Source: Bdellovibrionaceae bacterium UBA2316
GTDB taxonomy: Bacteria > Bdellovibrionota > Bdellovibrionia > Bdellovibrionales > Bdellovibrionaceae
DNA length: 41,528 nt
Assembly (NCBI GenBank): GCA_002345205.1
Contig: DDVI01000041.1
Coordinates: 1-41,528, forward strand
Reading direction: 5' to 3'
Shown here: positions 1-7,507 of the stretch, one piece after another
Layout: each line of letters opens with the position of its first letter
Position numbering within the stretch: the first letter of the stretch is position 1
Translations under genes and position numbers: made by a program
The notes under the pieces: model-generated
What the model saw: the letters and a program-made list of their open reading frames with translations, nothing else
The model's database searches: none
What the model was told of the DNA's origin: nothing

Positions 1-1
1 G

Positions 2-272
2 GATCAAGATGAAATGGTTATAGAGCTTCGATCTTATTTAAAAAAGAATCAGAAAAATCCAGAGAAAATAAAGAATTTTTTCCAAGCGGAAAAAGTCAAG
101 TACGCAGCTTAAACAGTCAATCTATGCTGCAGTCTTGGTAATAAGTATATCTAAAGGGATAATTGAAGCGCATTCAGGTCAATTCTATTTAGATGAAAAG
201 TGTCCGAATACCCGGTTCACAATCGAGATTCCATTAAATGTAGTGCCAATTACAAGTGGCCAGGCCGCCTAG
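2..272 (+). pseudogene. Decayed C-terminal end of a sensor histidine kinase
   Basis: The stretch runs in from the left edge. One frame (from base 2) reads a kinase F-box-like segment, FFQAEKVK, then meets a stop at 110-112. The same frame goes on to SLG at about 131-139. One extra base near 140 then shifts the reading into ISISKGIIEAHSGQF, the typical end of the ATP-binding (HATPase_c) domain G2 region, and on to a stop at 270-272. A working kinase would read GTGLGLSISKGIIEAH without interruption. An in-frame stop plus a frameshift inside the ATP site therefore points to a pseudogene. The N box and most of the G1 box lie outside the window or are lost. Its last bases overlap the end of the convergent EI24-like gene. 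Confidence 0.55.
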
Positions 273-1030
273 ATTGACCGCCTGTAATCGCTAATTTTTC
301 CCATGCAAAAAATTACAAACGCCAACGCAGTTAATGGTGCCGCAAAAAAATTCAATATAGGAACATAAAAATAACCACCCGTCAGAAGGGACAAAGTCCA
401 TAACGGATTTTTTTCTTTTAATTGAAATCGTTCAAATTCCACCAGAGTTGCGTACGGTTGAAGGACATCGTAAGGGAAAACTTGTTTTGCCAAATAGGCA
501 TTTAGAAAAAAAGGTACCAAAATCTGTCCGCCGGGAACAAAAAATAGGAGCGGTAAAGACAAAAATAAAAAACCAAAATATTTCAGAATCGAAAAGAACG
601 AGTTTTTTAAACTTTGATATAACGTAAGCTCAGAGTTTTCAGATAAGCTAGGAAAATACATTTTCTTGATTACCGGGGTTAACATAGGAACCAGGATTAA
701 AGAGGTCAAAAGGATAAGGACAAAATACGTCGCCATGAAAATCAAAATCGTAAAAATCAAAAGCGAAAATAGGCTTAATAGGGAAAATCCGAGCCAAATA
801 TCAAGCTGACTAAACACTGTTTGGACTAAACCAAAAGTTTGTAAGTAGGGAACGAATTCCGTAGTGATAACCGGCCAACCCCAAACTAAAATGGAAATAC
901 AGAATACGGCAGCTAACAAAACAGGCAGCGCTAAGCGCGCAATAATGGCAGGGTTGACAAGTGAGGCCCATGACATCTGAATGGCTTTACTAATAGTCAT
1001 TGGCGGCATGTAGGCAGAAAATAGTTTCAT
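269..1030 (-). CDS. EI24/CysZ-like integral membrane protein
   Basis: A 253-residue membrane protein resembling the EI24 family (which includes the sulfate-uptake protein CysZ). Long hydrophobic segments lie near residues 32-55, 80-125, 145-180 and 210-245, the usual four-to-six-span layout. The C-terminal half carries the family-like pattern LQPYATLVEFERF followed by a loop and a final span. The N-terminus places a short amphipathic stretch before span 1, as in EI24 proteins. The ATG at 1030 is preceded by a purine-rich ribosome site (AGGAAAGGAAA) that lies inside a long hairpin, described separately. Whether the substrate is sulfate cannot be told; no cys genes are nearby. It is likely cotranscribed with, or at least downstream of, the DUF4360-like gene. 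Confidence 0.65.
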   Translation of the reverse strand: MKLFSAYMPPMTISKAIQMSWASLVNPAIIARLALPVLLAAVFCISILVWGWPVITTEFVPYLQTFGLVQTVFSQLDIWLGFSLLSLFSLLIFTILIFMATYFVLILLTSLILVPMLTPVIKKMYFPSLSENSELTLYQSLKNSFFSILKYFGFLFLSLPLLFFVPGGQILVPFFLNAYLAKQVFPYDVLQPYATLVEFERFQLKEKNPLWTLSLLTGGYFYVPILNFFAAPLTALAFVIFCMGKISDYRRSI

Positions 1031-1033
1031 AAG

Positions 1034-1068
1034 TTTCCTTTCCTAAAATTAAATCTTAGGAAAGGAAA
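1034..1068 (-). promoter_or_regulatory. Perfect 13-bp hairpin covering the ribosome site of the EI24-like gene
   Basis: TTTCCTTTCCTAA at 1034-1046 is the exact reverse complement of TTAGGAAAGGAAA at 1056-1068, with a 9-base loop. In the minus-strand transcript the downstream arm contains the only Shine-Dalgarno candidate (AGGAAAGG) of the gene starting at 1030. Folding would therefore hide that site. The U-run lies on the upstream side of the hairpin in this transcript, so it does not look like an ordinary terminator. A role in translation control is inferred. Confidence 0.5.
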
Positions 1069-1084
1069 AAAATCACTTTAATTA

Positions 1085-1765
1085 TTAGAAACGTGGACGC
1101 CGTGGACTTGGAGTCGGCGTCGGTTGGTTAGAGTATTGGCATTTTCTCCAGACTAAACCGACGCTTTGGCGCATGCTAAAGTCTTTTGAATCTAAACTGA
1201 TGATTGCATTAGAACGATCAGACATTTTTGGATAGAAGCTTACTCCCAATTGAGATAGGAAAATCATCGTATGCGCACCCGAAATACATGATGACCATAC
1301 GTAACGAGTCGGACTCGCTTCTACGTGGAAGGTGTATTCATTGTTGATCGGTCCGCGATGAATCACTTCACGTAATGTTGGAACGATACTGTTTGCCGAC
1401 ATCGTGGCTAGGCGATGAAAACCATAGGCGCTGGCGGGGAGCGCCGCAAAACCTCGATAATCCACGCTCTTGAATGCGTATTGCCAGCCACGAGGCACCG
1501 CAAGTTCCACATCCACACGACAGTTTTTTTGAAGAGTTGTGATTTTTGGATTTAGACTTCCATTGCCAATTTCCACAGAGTGGTTATCAAATAGTAACGA
1601 CACGTCTTTAAAATCCGGTGAAATCGTCGCACTGGCTGCGGCATCCTCACATCCTGAACCTGACATGGTTACATTGCGAATTTCTGCGCTTTCAGGCGCA
1701 CTTTGCCCCCAACTGGTATATGACCAGCCGAGTAAAAATACTAGTGTAGTGATTGATAGTTTCAT
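1085..1765 (-). CDS. DUF4360-like secreted protein
   Basis: A 226-residue exported protein of unknown function. The start is set at the ATG at 1765 because it opens a clear signal peptide (MKLSITTLVFLLGWSY, cleavage near WGQ-S) and has a GGGGGA ribosome site four bases upstream; the frame stays open for 38 codons further upstream but without such a signal. After the signal come features typical of DUF4360: GSGCEDAAASATISPDFK, then a central KNCRVDVELAVPRGW and DYRGFAALP. Cysteines in GSGC, KNC, SSC and KC may form disulfides. The tail is proline-rich (TPTPSPRRPRF). It faces away from pstS across a 227-base region. The family is seen in fungi and in predatory and other environmental bacteria; its molecular role is not known to me. 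Confidence 0.65.
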   Translation of the reverse strand: MKLSITTLVFLLGWSYTSWGQSAPESAEIRNVTMSGSGCEDAAASATISPDFKDVSLLFDNHSVEIGNGSLNPKITTLQKNCRVDVELAVPRGWQYAFKSVDYRGFAALPASAYGFHRLATMSANSIVPTLREVIHRGPINNEYTFHVEASPTRYVWSSCISGAHTMIFLSQLGVSFYPKMSDRSNAIISLDSKDFSMRQSVGLVWRKCQYSNQPTPTPSPRRPRF

Positions 1766-1897
1766 TTTTCCCCCTTTAATTACCCTTTTTTCAAAATAAA
1801 TGGAATTTTCGGCGATCATAAAGACACCAAATCGCAGAAAATTTCCCCCGGTGGTTTTATAAAGCAATTGGTCGGCCAAGAGAAAATTTAGGCACTC

Positions 1898-1915
1898 CTT
1901 AACACAAACCTAACA
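1898..1915 (+). promoter_or_regulatory. Candidate Pho box upstream of pstS
   Basis: Two 7-base direct repeats, CTTAACA (1898-1904) and CCTAACA (1909-1915), are separated by CAAA, giving the 11-base period of known PhoB/PhoP boxes (E. coli CTGTCAT-N4-CTGTCAT; Bacillus TTAACA-N5-TTAACA). The element lies 78 bases before the pstS start. Possible -10 hexamers are TAGGAT/TAGATA around 1921-1930 and TATAAA at 1949-1954; the first set is nearer the usual Pho-box spacing. The match is by eye and the host's PhoB consensus is unknown to me. Confidence 0.45.
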
Positions 1916-1992
1916 ATGGCTAGGATAGATAAAAGGTCCAAGATCCAGTATAAAATAGGCGTAGTTACACACTTAATTTAGAGGAAAACATA

Positions 1993-2982
1993 ATGCTTAA
2001 ATTGGCAGCGTTGTCAGTGTTCGTTTGGATGGCTCCGGCCTTGTCTCAAACTGTTGTCGTAGATGGTTCCAGTACTGTGTACCCAATTACCGAAGCGGTA
2101 GCGGAAGAATTTCAAAAAGAATTCAGAGGTAAATACAAAGTTACGGTTGGTACAAAAGGAACGGGCGGTGGATTTAAACGTTTCTGTCGTGGTGAAACGG
2201 ATGTTCAAAATGCGTCTCGTCCTATTCTAAAAGTTGAAATCGATGCGTGTAAAAAAATTGATTTAAAATTTATCGAACTACCAATTGCTTATGATGCCAC
2301 TGTTGTTGTGGTTCATCCCAAAAATGATTGGCTCAAAGACATCACAGTAGATGAATTAAAAAAAATCTGGGAACCAAGTGCTCAAGGTAAAGTTACAAAA
2401 TGGAGTCAAGTTAATCCGAAATGGCCAGATCAAGCGTTCAAATTATTTGGTGCGGGTTCAGATTCAGGGACATTTGATTACTTTACCGAAGCCATCGTAG
2501 GTAAAGCAAAAGCATCTCGCGGTGACTACACAGCCAGCGAAGACGACAACACGTTGGTTCAAGGTGTATCTCAAGAAAAAAATGCGATCGGCTATTTACC
2601 TATGGCTTATTACTTGGGTAACAAAGATAAATTAAAAGCAGTTGGTATTATCCACACAGACAAGAAGGGTAAAGTATTGCCGTCTGTTCTTCCAAGTCGT
2701 GAAACGGTTGAAAATGGAACGTATGTACCGCTGTCTCGTCCGATCTTTATTTACGTTAGCCAAAAAGCTTTAAACAAACCAGAAGTTAAAGAGTATGCGA
2801 ATTACTTCTTAAAGACGGCGCCGACTTTGGTTCCTAGTGTTCAGTATGTTCCATTGCCACCTAAGGCCTATGATTTGGCGAAAAAGAACTTGGATGCCGG
2901 AAAACTGGGAACCGTGTTTGATGGTCATTCAGAAGTCGGTTTAAAAATAGAAGATCTTTTAAAGAAAGAAACAAAAAACTAG
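1993..2982 (+). CDS. pstS: Phosphate ABC transporter, periplasmic phosphate-binding protein PstS
   Basis: A 329-residue periplasmic protein that captures inorganic phosphate for PstCAB. The signal peptide MLKLAALSVFVWMAPALSQ is followed by the mature start TVVVDGSSTVYPITEAV. Phosphate-contact regions typical of the family are visible: DGSST near residue 25, TGGGFKRFCRGETD with NASRPI, and GAGSDSGTFDYF near 155. The size matches PstS (about 320-350). The ATG at 1993 has AGAGGA about eight bases upstream. It is the first gene of pstSCAB, six bases before pstC. The candidate Pho box upstream suggests induction under phosphate limitation. Confidence 0.93.
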   Translation: MLKLAALSVFVWMAPALSQTVVVDGSSTVYPITEAVAEEFQKEFRGKYKVTVGTKGTGGGFKRFCRGETDVQNASRPILKVEIDACKKIDLKFIELPIAYDATVVVVHPKNDWLKDITVDELKKIWEPSAQGKVTKWSQVNPKWPDQAFKLFGAGSDSGTFDYFTEAIVGKAKASRGDYTASEDDNTLVQGVSQEKNAIGYLPMAYYLGNKDKLKAVGIIHTDKKGKVLPSVLPSRETVENGTYVPLSRPIFIYVSQKALNKPEVKEYANYFLKTAPTLVPSVQYVPLPPKAYDLAKKNLDAGKLGTVFDGHSEVGLKIEDLLKKETKN

Positions 2983-2988
2983 AGGCCT

Positions 2989-3912
2989 ATGTCAGAATTA
3001 AAAGCGTTTACCTCTGCAAATCATCCAACCCGACGTTGGCGCAAAATCAAAGATCGTTTAATTGAAACGATTTTGTTTTTGGCGGCGTGCAGTTCTGTTT
3101 TTGTTACGATGGGTATCGTTTATATTTTAGTTTCTGAATCTCTGCCTTTTTTTGAAACGGTTTCGTTTAAGGAATTTTTAACGGGACGAGAGTGGACGCC
3201 CATGTTTGCCGAAGCCAAGTTTGGCATTCGTCCTTTAGTTGCCGGAACATTTATGGCGACGTTCATCGCAGTTTGCGTTGCGATTCCACTGGGCACAATT
3301 GTATCCGCTTATTTAAGTGAATATTTAAAACCCAGCGCTCGTGAAGCATTAAAGCCTATTTTAGAATTATTAGCAGCGGTTCCTAGTGTTGTGTACGGCT
3401 ACTTCGCTTTATTGTTTGTTACGCCGATGTTGCAAAAAATTATGCCCGATCTAGGTGGTTTTAGCGTATTGAGTGCTGGAATTGTGATGGGCGTTATGAT
3501 CATTCCGTACGTAAGTTCCTTGAGTGAAGATGCGATGAGATCGGTCCCGGCTCATCTGCGTGAAGCGTCGGCCGCGCTAGGTTCGACGAAGTTTCAGACG
3601 ACCTTGCGAGTGGTTATTCCGAGTGCGTTCTCGGGAATTAGTTCTGCCTACGTTTTAGGTATCTCGCGAGCATTAGGGGAAACTATGGTCGTTGCGATCG
3701 CTGCGGGAATGCAGCCTAATCTAACATTGGATCCTTCGGAACCAGCAGCGACCATCACGGCCTTTATCGTTCAAGTTAGTTTAGGTGATTTGCCTCATGG
3801 AAGCATTGGCTATCAGTCTATTTACGTTGCGGGGTTGACTTTATTAGTTCTAACTTTAATCTTTAATATCTTGGGAATGTGGATTAAAAGCCAAATCCAG
3901 GAGAAAGAGTAG
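2989..3912 (+). CDS. pstC: Phosphate ABC transporter permease PstC
   Basis: A 307-residue inner-membrane permease, one half of the PstC-PstA channel. It has about six spans: residues 28-50, 82-105, 127-148, 158-180, about 218-245 and 275-297. The EAA loop that docks on PstB reads EASAALGSTKFQTTLRVVIPSA, continuing into GISRALGETM, the hallmark of PstC/PstA permeases. The N-terminal periplasmic loop (FFETVSFKEFLTGREWTP) is also typical of PstC. It sits between pstS and pstA, and its TAG stop overlaps the GTG of pstA by one base, which suggests translational coupling. The ATG at 2989 follows AGAGG. Confidence 0.93.
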   Translation: MSELKAFTSANHPTRRWRKIKDRLIETILFLAACSSVFVTMGIVYILVSESLPFFETVSFKEFLTGREWTPMFAEAKFGIRPLVAGTFMATFIAVCVAIPLGTIVSAYLSEYLKPSAREALKPILELLAAVPSVVYGYFALLFVTPMLQKIMPDLGGFSVLSAGIVMGVMIIPYVSSLSEDAMRSVPAHLREASAALGSTKFQTTLRVVIPSAFSGISSAYVLGISRALGETMVVAIAAGMQPNLTLDPSEPAATITAFIVQVSLGDLPHGSIGYQSIYVAGLTLLVLTLIFNILGMWIKSQIQEKE

Positions 3913-4877
3913 TGGAGCAAACTATGTCTCAAGCACAGGCCTCACGACTAACTAGGGAAGCCATGGGTGAAGTCGATATTGCGCAAAATTTGAAATGGCG
4001 ACGCATGAAGAACTTTATGTTTTCAGTCGTAGGTCTTTTGACGTTGCTGTTTGCGATTTGTACTTTGCTCGCTCTATTTATCGATTTAGCGATGACGGGT
4101 GTTCCGCGTATCAATGCTGAGTTCTTCACAAACTTTCCATCGCGTTTTCCTGAAAAAGCGGGGATTTTATCGGCGTGGGTTGGTTCATTAGCGGTGATGG
4201 TAACTACAGCGTTTGTGGCTATCCCTATTGGTGTAGCCGCCGGAGTGTACTTGGAAGAATATGCGCCTAAGAATTTTTTCACGAAAATTATTGAACTTAA
4301 TATTATTAACTTAGCGGGTGTGCCGTCGATTACCTTTGGTTTGATGGCGCTGGGTTTGTTTGTTTATAAGTTGAAATTCGGCCAAAGTATTTTAACGGCT
4401 GGGATGACATTAGGTTTACTTGTTTTACCCATCGTAATCGTGACGACACGTGAAGCGATTCGCACAATTCCAAACTCTATTCGGGAAGCATCGTACGGTT
4501 TGGGTGCCAGTCATTGGCAAACGATTCAGCATCATGTTTTGCCGTACTCTAGTGGCGGAATTTTAACGGGTGTGATTATTTCCTTGTCGCGGGCAATCGG
4601 TGAAACCGCGCCGCTGATTACCATTGGCGCATTAACGTTTATTGCATTCCTGCCGACGGCACCCGTATCAGATGTATTTCCCTATGTCAGTTTTCAATGG
4701 CTAAACGATGCATTCACGGTTATGCCAATCCAGATGTTTAACTGGGTATCCCGACCGCAAACAGAATTCCACGTAAACGCGGCGGCGACGGGAACGGTGC
4801 TTTTAATTATGACTCTTTTGATGAACGGTATTGCGATTTTTATTCGTTATCGTTTTAGACGTCGAATGAAATGGTAA
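3912..4877 (+). CDS. pstA: Phosphate ABC transporter permease PstA
   Basis: A 321-residue permease partner of PstC. About six membrane spans are seen; the EAA loop reads REASYGLGASHWQTIQHHVLP and runs into SRAIGETAPL, the PstA form of the motif. The start is uncertain. The GTG at 3912 overlaps the pstC stop and follows AGGAG with eight-base spacing. The in-frame ATG at 3924 (MSQAQASRL) has its own GGAG seven bases upstream and would shorten the protein by four residues. The long cytoplasmic N-terminus (about 35 residues before span 1) and the periplasmic loop NAEFFTNFPSRFPEKAG fit PstA. pstB follows 16 bases later. Confidence 0.92.
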   Translation: MEQTMSQAQASRLTREAMGEVDIAQNLKWRRMKNFMFSVVGLLTLLFAICTLLALFIDLAMTGVPRINAEFFTNFPSRFPEKAGILSAWVGSLAVMVTTAFVAIPIGVAAGVYLEEYAPKNFFTKIIELNIINLAGVPSITFGLMALGLFVYKLKFGQSILTAGMTLGLLVLPIVIVTTREAIRTIPNSIREASYGLGASHWQTIQHHVLPYSSGGILTGVIISLSRAIGETAPLITIGALTFIAFLPTAPVSDVFPYVSFQWLNDAFTVMPIQMFNWVSRPQTEFHVNAAATGTVLLIMTLLMNGIAIFIRYRFRRRMKW

Positions 4878-4893
4878 TAGAAGAAGGATAAAC

Positions 4894-5724
4894 ATGGGAC
4901 CACAATTTGAAATACCAAGTACATCGACAACTAAATTTAACTTAGGTGTACAAACTGACTTTCTAAGATCTCAAGTTAAAAACTTGTCGTTTAGTTATAA
5001 CCCTAAAGAGAAAATTATTTTAAAAAACGTATCGTTGCCGATCTATGATAAAAAGGTAACGGCGCTGATTGGTCCTTCTGGCTGCGGAAAGACGACCCTT
5101 TTGCGTTGTTTTAATCGTATGCACGATTTGTACAACGAAGTTTCATACGATGGCGAAATCTTGTTGTATCCGGAATCTAAAAACATCCTGAGTCGTGATG
5201 TCGATCCGATGGAAGTGCGTATGCGAATTGGAATGGTTTTTCAAAAACCTAATCCATTTCCAAAGACTATATATGAAAACGTGGCCTATGGACTCCGTGT
5301 TCGTGGTATCAAGAAGAAGTCCTACATGGATGAAAAAATCGAAGTGAGCTTGCAGCAAGCTGGTCTGTGGACGGAAGTCAAAGACCGCTTAAATGCGCAA
5401 GCAACGTCGCTATCAGGTGGTCAACAGCAGCGTTTGTGTATTGCTCGCGCTTTAGTGACAGATCCGGAAATCTTGCTCCTGGATGAACCCACCAGCGCCT
5501 TAGATCCAATCTCGACTTCACATATCGAAGAACTTATCGTAGAGCTTAAAAAGGATGTAACGATTTTGATCGTGACTCATAACTTACATCAAGCTGCCCG
5601 CTGTTCTGACTATACGGCATTTATGTATTTAGGTGATTTGATCGAGTACGGACCAAGTAATTTAATCTTTACCAATCCGTCAGATAAACGCACGGAAAAT
5701 TATATTACCGGTCGTTTTGGCTAG
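4894..5724 (+). CDS. pstB: Phosphate ABC transporter ATP-binding protein PstB
   Basis: A 276-residue ATPase that powers PstCA. Walker A is GPSGCGKTT (residues 60-68), followed by LLRCFNRMHDLY, a PstB-specific run. The Q-loop is FQKPNPFPKTIYENVAYGLR, the signature is LSGGQQQRLCIARAL near 172, Walker B is LLLDEPTSALDP near 194, and the switch histidine is in VTHNL. It carries about 25 extra N-terminal residues compared with the shortest PstB proteins. The ATG at 4894 has AGAAGGA upstream. It is the last gene of the operon: no phoU follows, and the next gene is convergent only 30 bases away. A short 5+3-bp hairpin without a T-run spans 5746-5769 at this junction. Confidence 0.95.
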   Translation: MGPQFEIPSTSTTKFNLGVQTDFLRSQVKNLSFSYNPKEKIILKNVSLPIYDKKVTALIGPSGCGKTTLLRCFNRMHDLYNEVSYDGEILLYPESKNILSRDVDPMEVRMRIGMVFQKPNPFPKTIYENVAYGLRVRGIKKKSYMDEKIEVSLQQAGLWTEVKDRLNAQATSLSGGQQQRLCIARALVTDPEILLLDEPTSALDPISTSHIEELIVELKKDVTILIVTHNLHQAARCSDYTAFMYLGDLIEYGPSNLIFTNPSDKRTENYITGRFG

Positions 5725-5754
5725 ATATTGCATCTTTGGAAAATCGGAAGCTCA

Positions 5755-7506
5755 CTACTGTGGACTTCCTAAGCTTACCCATTTTTGAACTAATTTTCGC
5801 GACGTTGGGCTTAAAATCCCAGATGGTGGCATCGGCGAATTAGCGTTGTTCATGCGTTCGACGATTTTACTATTGCGTTCTTTTGCGCGATCATAAGTGG
5901 AAATATCAAAACCTCCCGCACGATTGGTTGAACTGTGGCAACTGACGCAGCTTTTTTTGAAAACGTTAACTTCTGTAGCACCCATTAAATCTGAATACGT
6001 CACAGAGTCGGGAAGAATAACATTTTCATTTAATTGCTCGTCTTCAGAACAGGAAATTTGCAGTGAAGCAAAATTAGCTTTTTCTACCATCGCCGCATTT
6101 TTAAACTCAAATTGAATTTGATTCGATTTACTAAAATCAAGTGGAACTATTTCTGAATTTGAATTCACCATTACGTTAATTGTCGATTTTTCACAAACAA
6201 CGCTATCAATGATTCGATAGATGGTTCGATCATTTTGTAGAACGCCGTTCACATAGATACCTAAATCTTGAATTTGATAGGCGTACTTTGGATATAACGA
6301 TGCCGGCATTCCGCTATCAAGAATAAAACTTGGACGTTTGATCACAATATAGGGATCGAGCGTTTGAGTATAGGCAGTCGGACGGGCGACCGACAGAGTT
6401 TGAACCGTTGTTTCATTCACTCGTTTTTTAATACTCAAGCGTTGTTCCGTTTTTACTATTGGACGTTGTGAGCGGAATATCTGAATTTTAAATGTGACGT
6501 AAGGCTCATCGCCGGCTAACTCTGGGGTATACACTGCGTTTCGCAGTAAAAAGGTATACTGACCGCCACGTTTTAGTTCCTCAACCAGAGGCTCAAACGT
6601 TTTTGGATCTATGATGATCGCTTTAGTTGTTGGGTTACGTTGAATGCGTTGGAATGGATTTAAAAAATAGGTCTTTTCTTTTTGAACATCACCGTCCATT
6701 ACGGGTCGTCCTGATGTATCAAATAATTTATAGGATTCAACGCGAATATTGGCGGCTTCTTCGTCAGTTAATTCATAAGCAGATACTTTTTTAAGAGCTT
6801 GCTTTTTCCAGCGGTTAGTTGCGATGTCAAACACCGAACGCTCGTAGGGATTGAGTCCTTCGAGCGTTTGAAGATTTTCAATATAAATTCCAGTGCCGGG
6901 TTTTTCTTCCACGTAATATTTCAACACTTCGTTTCTTAAGAATTGCTTTTCCGCATCGGTTAAGTCTTCTCCCGCATCTTTTAAAAAAGCCAGCGATAGG
7001 GGTGCCATTTTAATTGGCTTAAGGATTTGTTTTGTTCCTCCAGTGCCACCACCTTGCTCCTCTTCGCAGGTATCGAATTTATTTTGCGCTATCGCGAAAT
7101 CTTGTTTTAAAGATTCAATCAGGGGTTGGTTGCTCGGGCCCGTCACGCCGGGCTGGTGGTCACTTGTGGCGCGATCACTGACGCGATGATTTCCCGCGAT
7201 TTCCTTATCCGCAAATTTTTCCCAAGCGATGGTGGTATTCGGGCTCGCAAAACCCGGGCCCTGTCCTAGTCCGTTATGGCAGGTAGCGCACTTCTGATTT
7301 AGAAATGCATAGTATCCATTCGGTTTTAAAAATTCATTGTAAAGAATACTTTCACACGTATTTAATTTGCCTGTCGGTAGTTCAGAACTGCTTTCGACCT
7401 GGTTCTCAGCCACTACGAAAAAGTCAGTCCCAGAGCAGTTTTGAAAAGACATCACTACTAAAGCCAGCACGGAAGTTGGAAAAAGAAATTTGCGACTTGT
7501 TTTCAT
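5755..7506 (-). CDS. Exported lipoprotein with two c-type heme motifs
   Basis: A 583-residue protein starting with a lipoprotein signal (SFQNCSG; Cys24 is the lipidation site, with Asn rather than Gly/Ala/Ser before it). A first heme motif, CATCH, lies at 73-77 in a CESILYNEFL...QKCATCHNG context. A second, CVSCH, lies at 520-524 near the C-terminus, followed by SPMPPSG, whose Met (about 559) is a likely axial ligand. This end resembles planctomycete-type cytochrome modules. The roughly 400 residues between are not recognised; they look rich in beta strands (e.g. YVTFKIQIFRSQRPIV) and may form an Ig-like domain. Last gene of the minus-strand operon, one base after the Tat-exported protein. 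A heme-bearing periplasmic or outer-membrane electron carrier is likely; the partner is unknown. Confidence 0.7.
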   Translation of the reverse strand: MKTSRKFLFPTSVLALVVMSFQNCSGTDFFVVAENQVESSSELPTGKLNTCESILYNEFLKPNGYYAFLNQKCATCHNGLGQGPGFASPNTTIAWEKFADKEIAGNHRVSDRATSDHQPGVTGPSNQPLIESLKQDFAIAQNKFDTCEEEQGGGTGGTKQILKPIKMAPLSLAFLKDAGEDLTDAEKQFLRNEVLKYYVEEKPGTGIYIENLQTLEGLNPYERSVFDIATNRWKKQALKKVSAYELTDEEAANIRVESYKLFDTSGRPVMDGDVQKEKTYFLNPFQRIQRNPTTKAIIIDPKTFEPLVEELKRGGQYTFLLRNAVYTPELAGDEPYVTFKIQIFRSQRPIVKTEQRLSIKKRVNETTVQTLSVARPTAYTQTLDPYIVIKRPSFILDSGMPASLYPKYAYQIQDLGIYVNGVLQNDRTIYRIIDSVVCEKSTINVMVNSNSEIVPLDFSKSNQIQFEFKNAAMVEKANFASLQISCSEDEQLNENVILPDSVTYSDLMGATEVNVFKKSCVSCHSSTNRAGGFDISTYDRAKERNSKIVERMNNANSPMPPSGILSPTSRKLVQKWVSLGSPQ

Positions 7507-7507
7507 A

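Noticed and set aside
5746..5769. Hairpin GGAAG/CTTCC with inner CAC/GTG between pstB and the convergent heme lipoprotein gene
   Set aside because: The stem is interrupted, has no T-run on either strand and overlaps coding sequence, so it is too weak to call a terminator.
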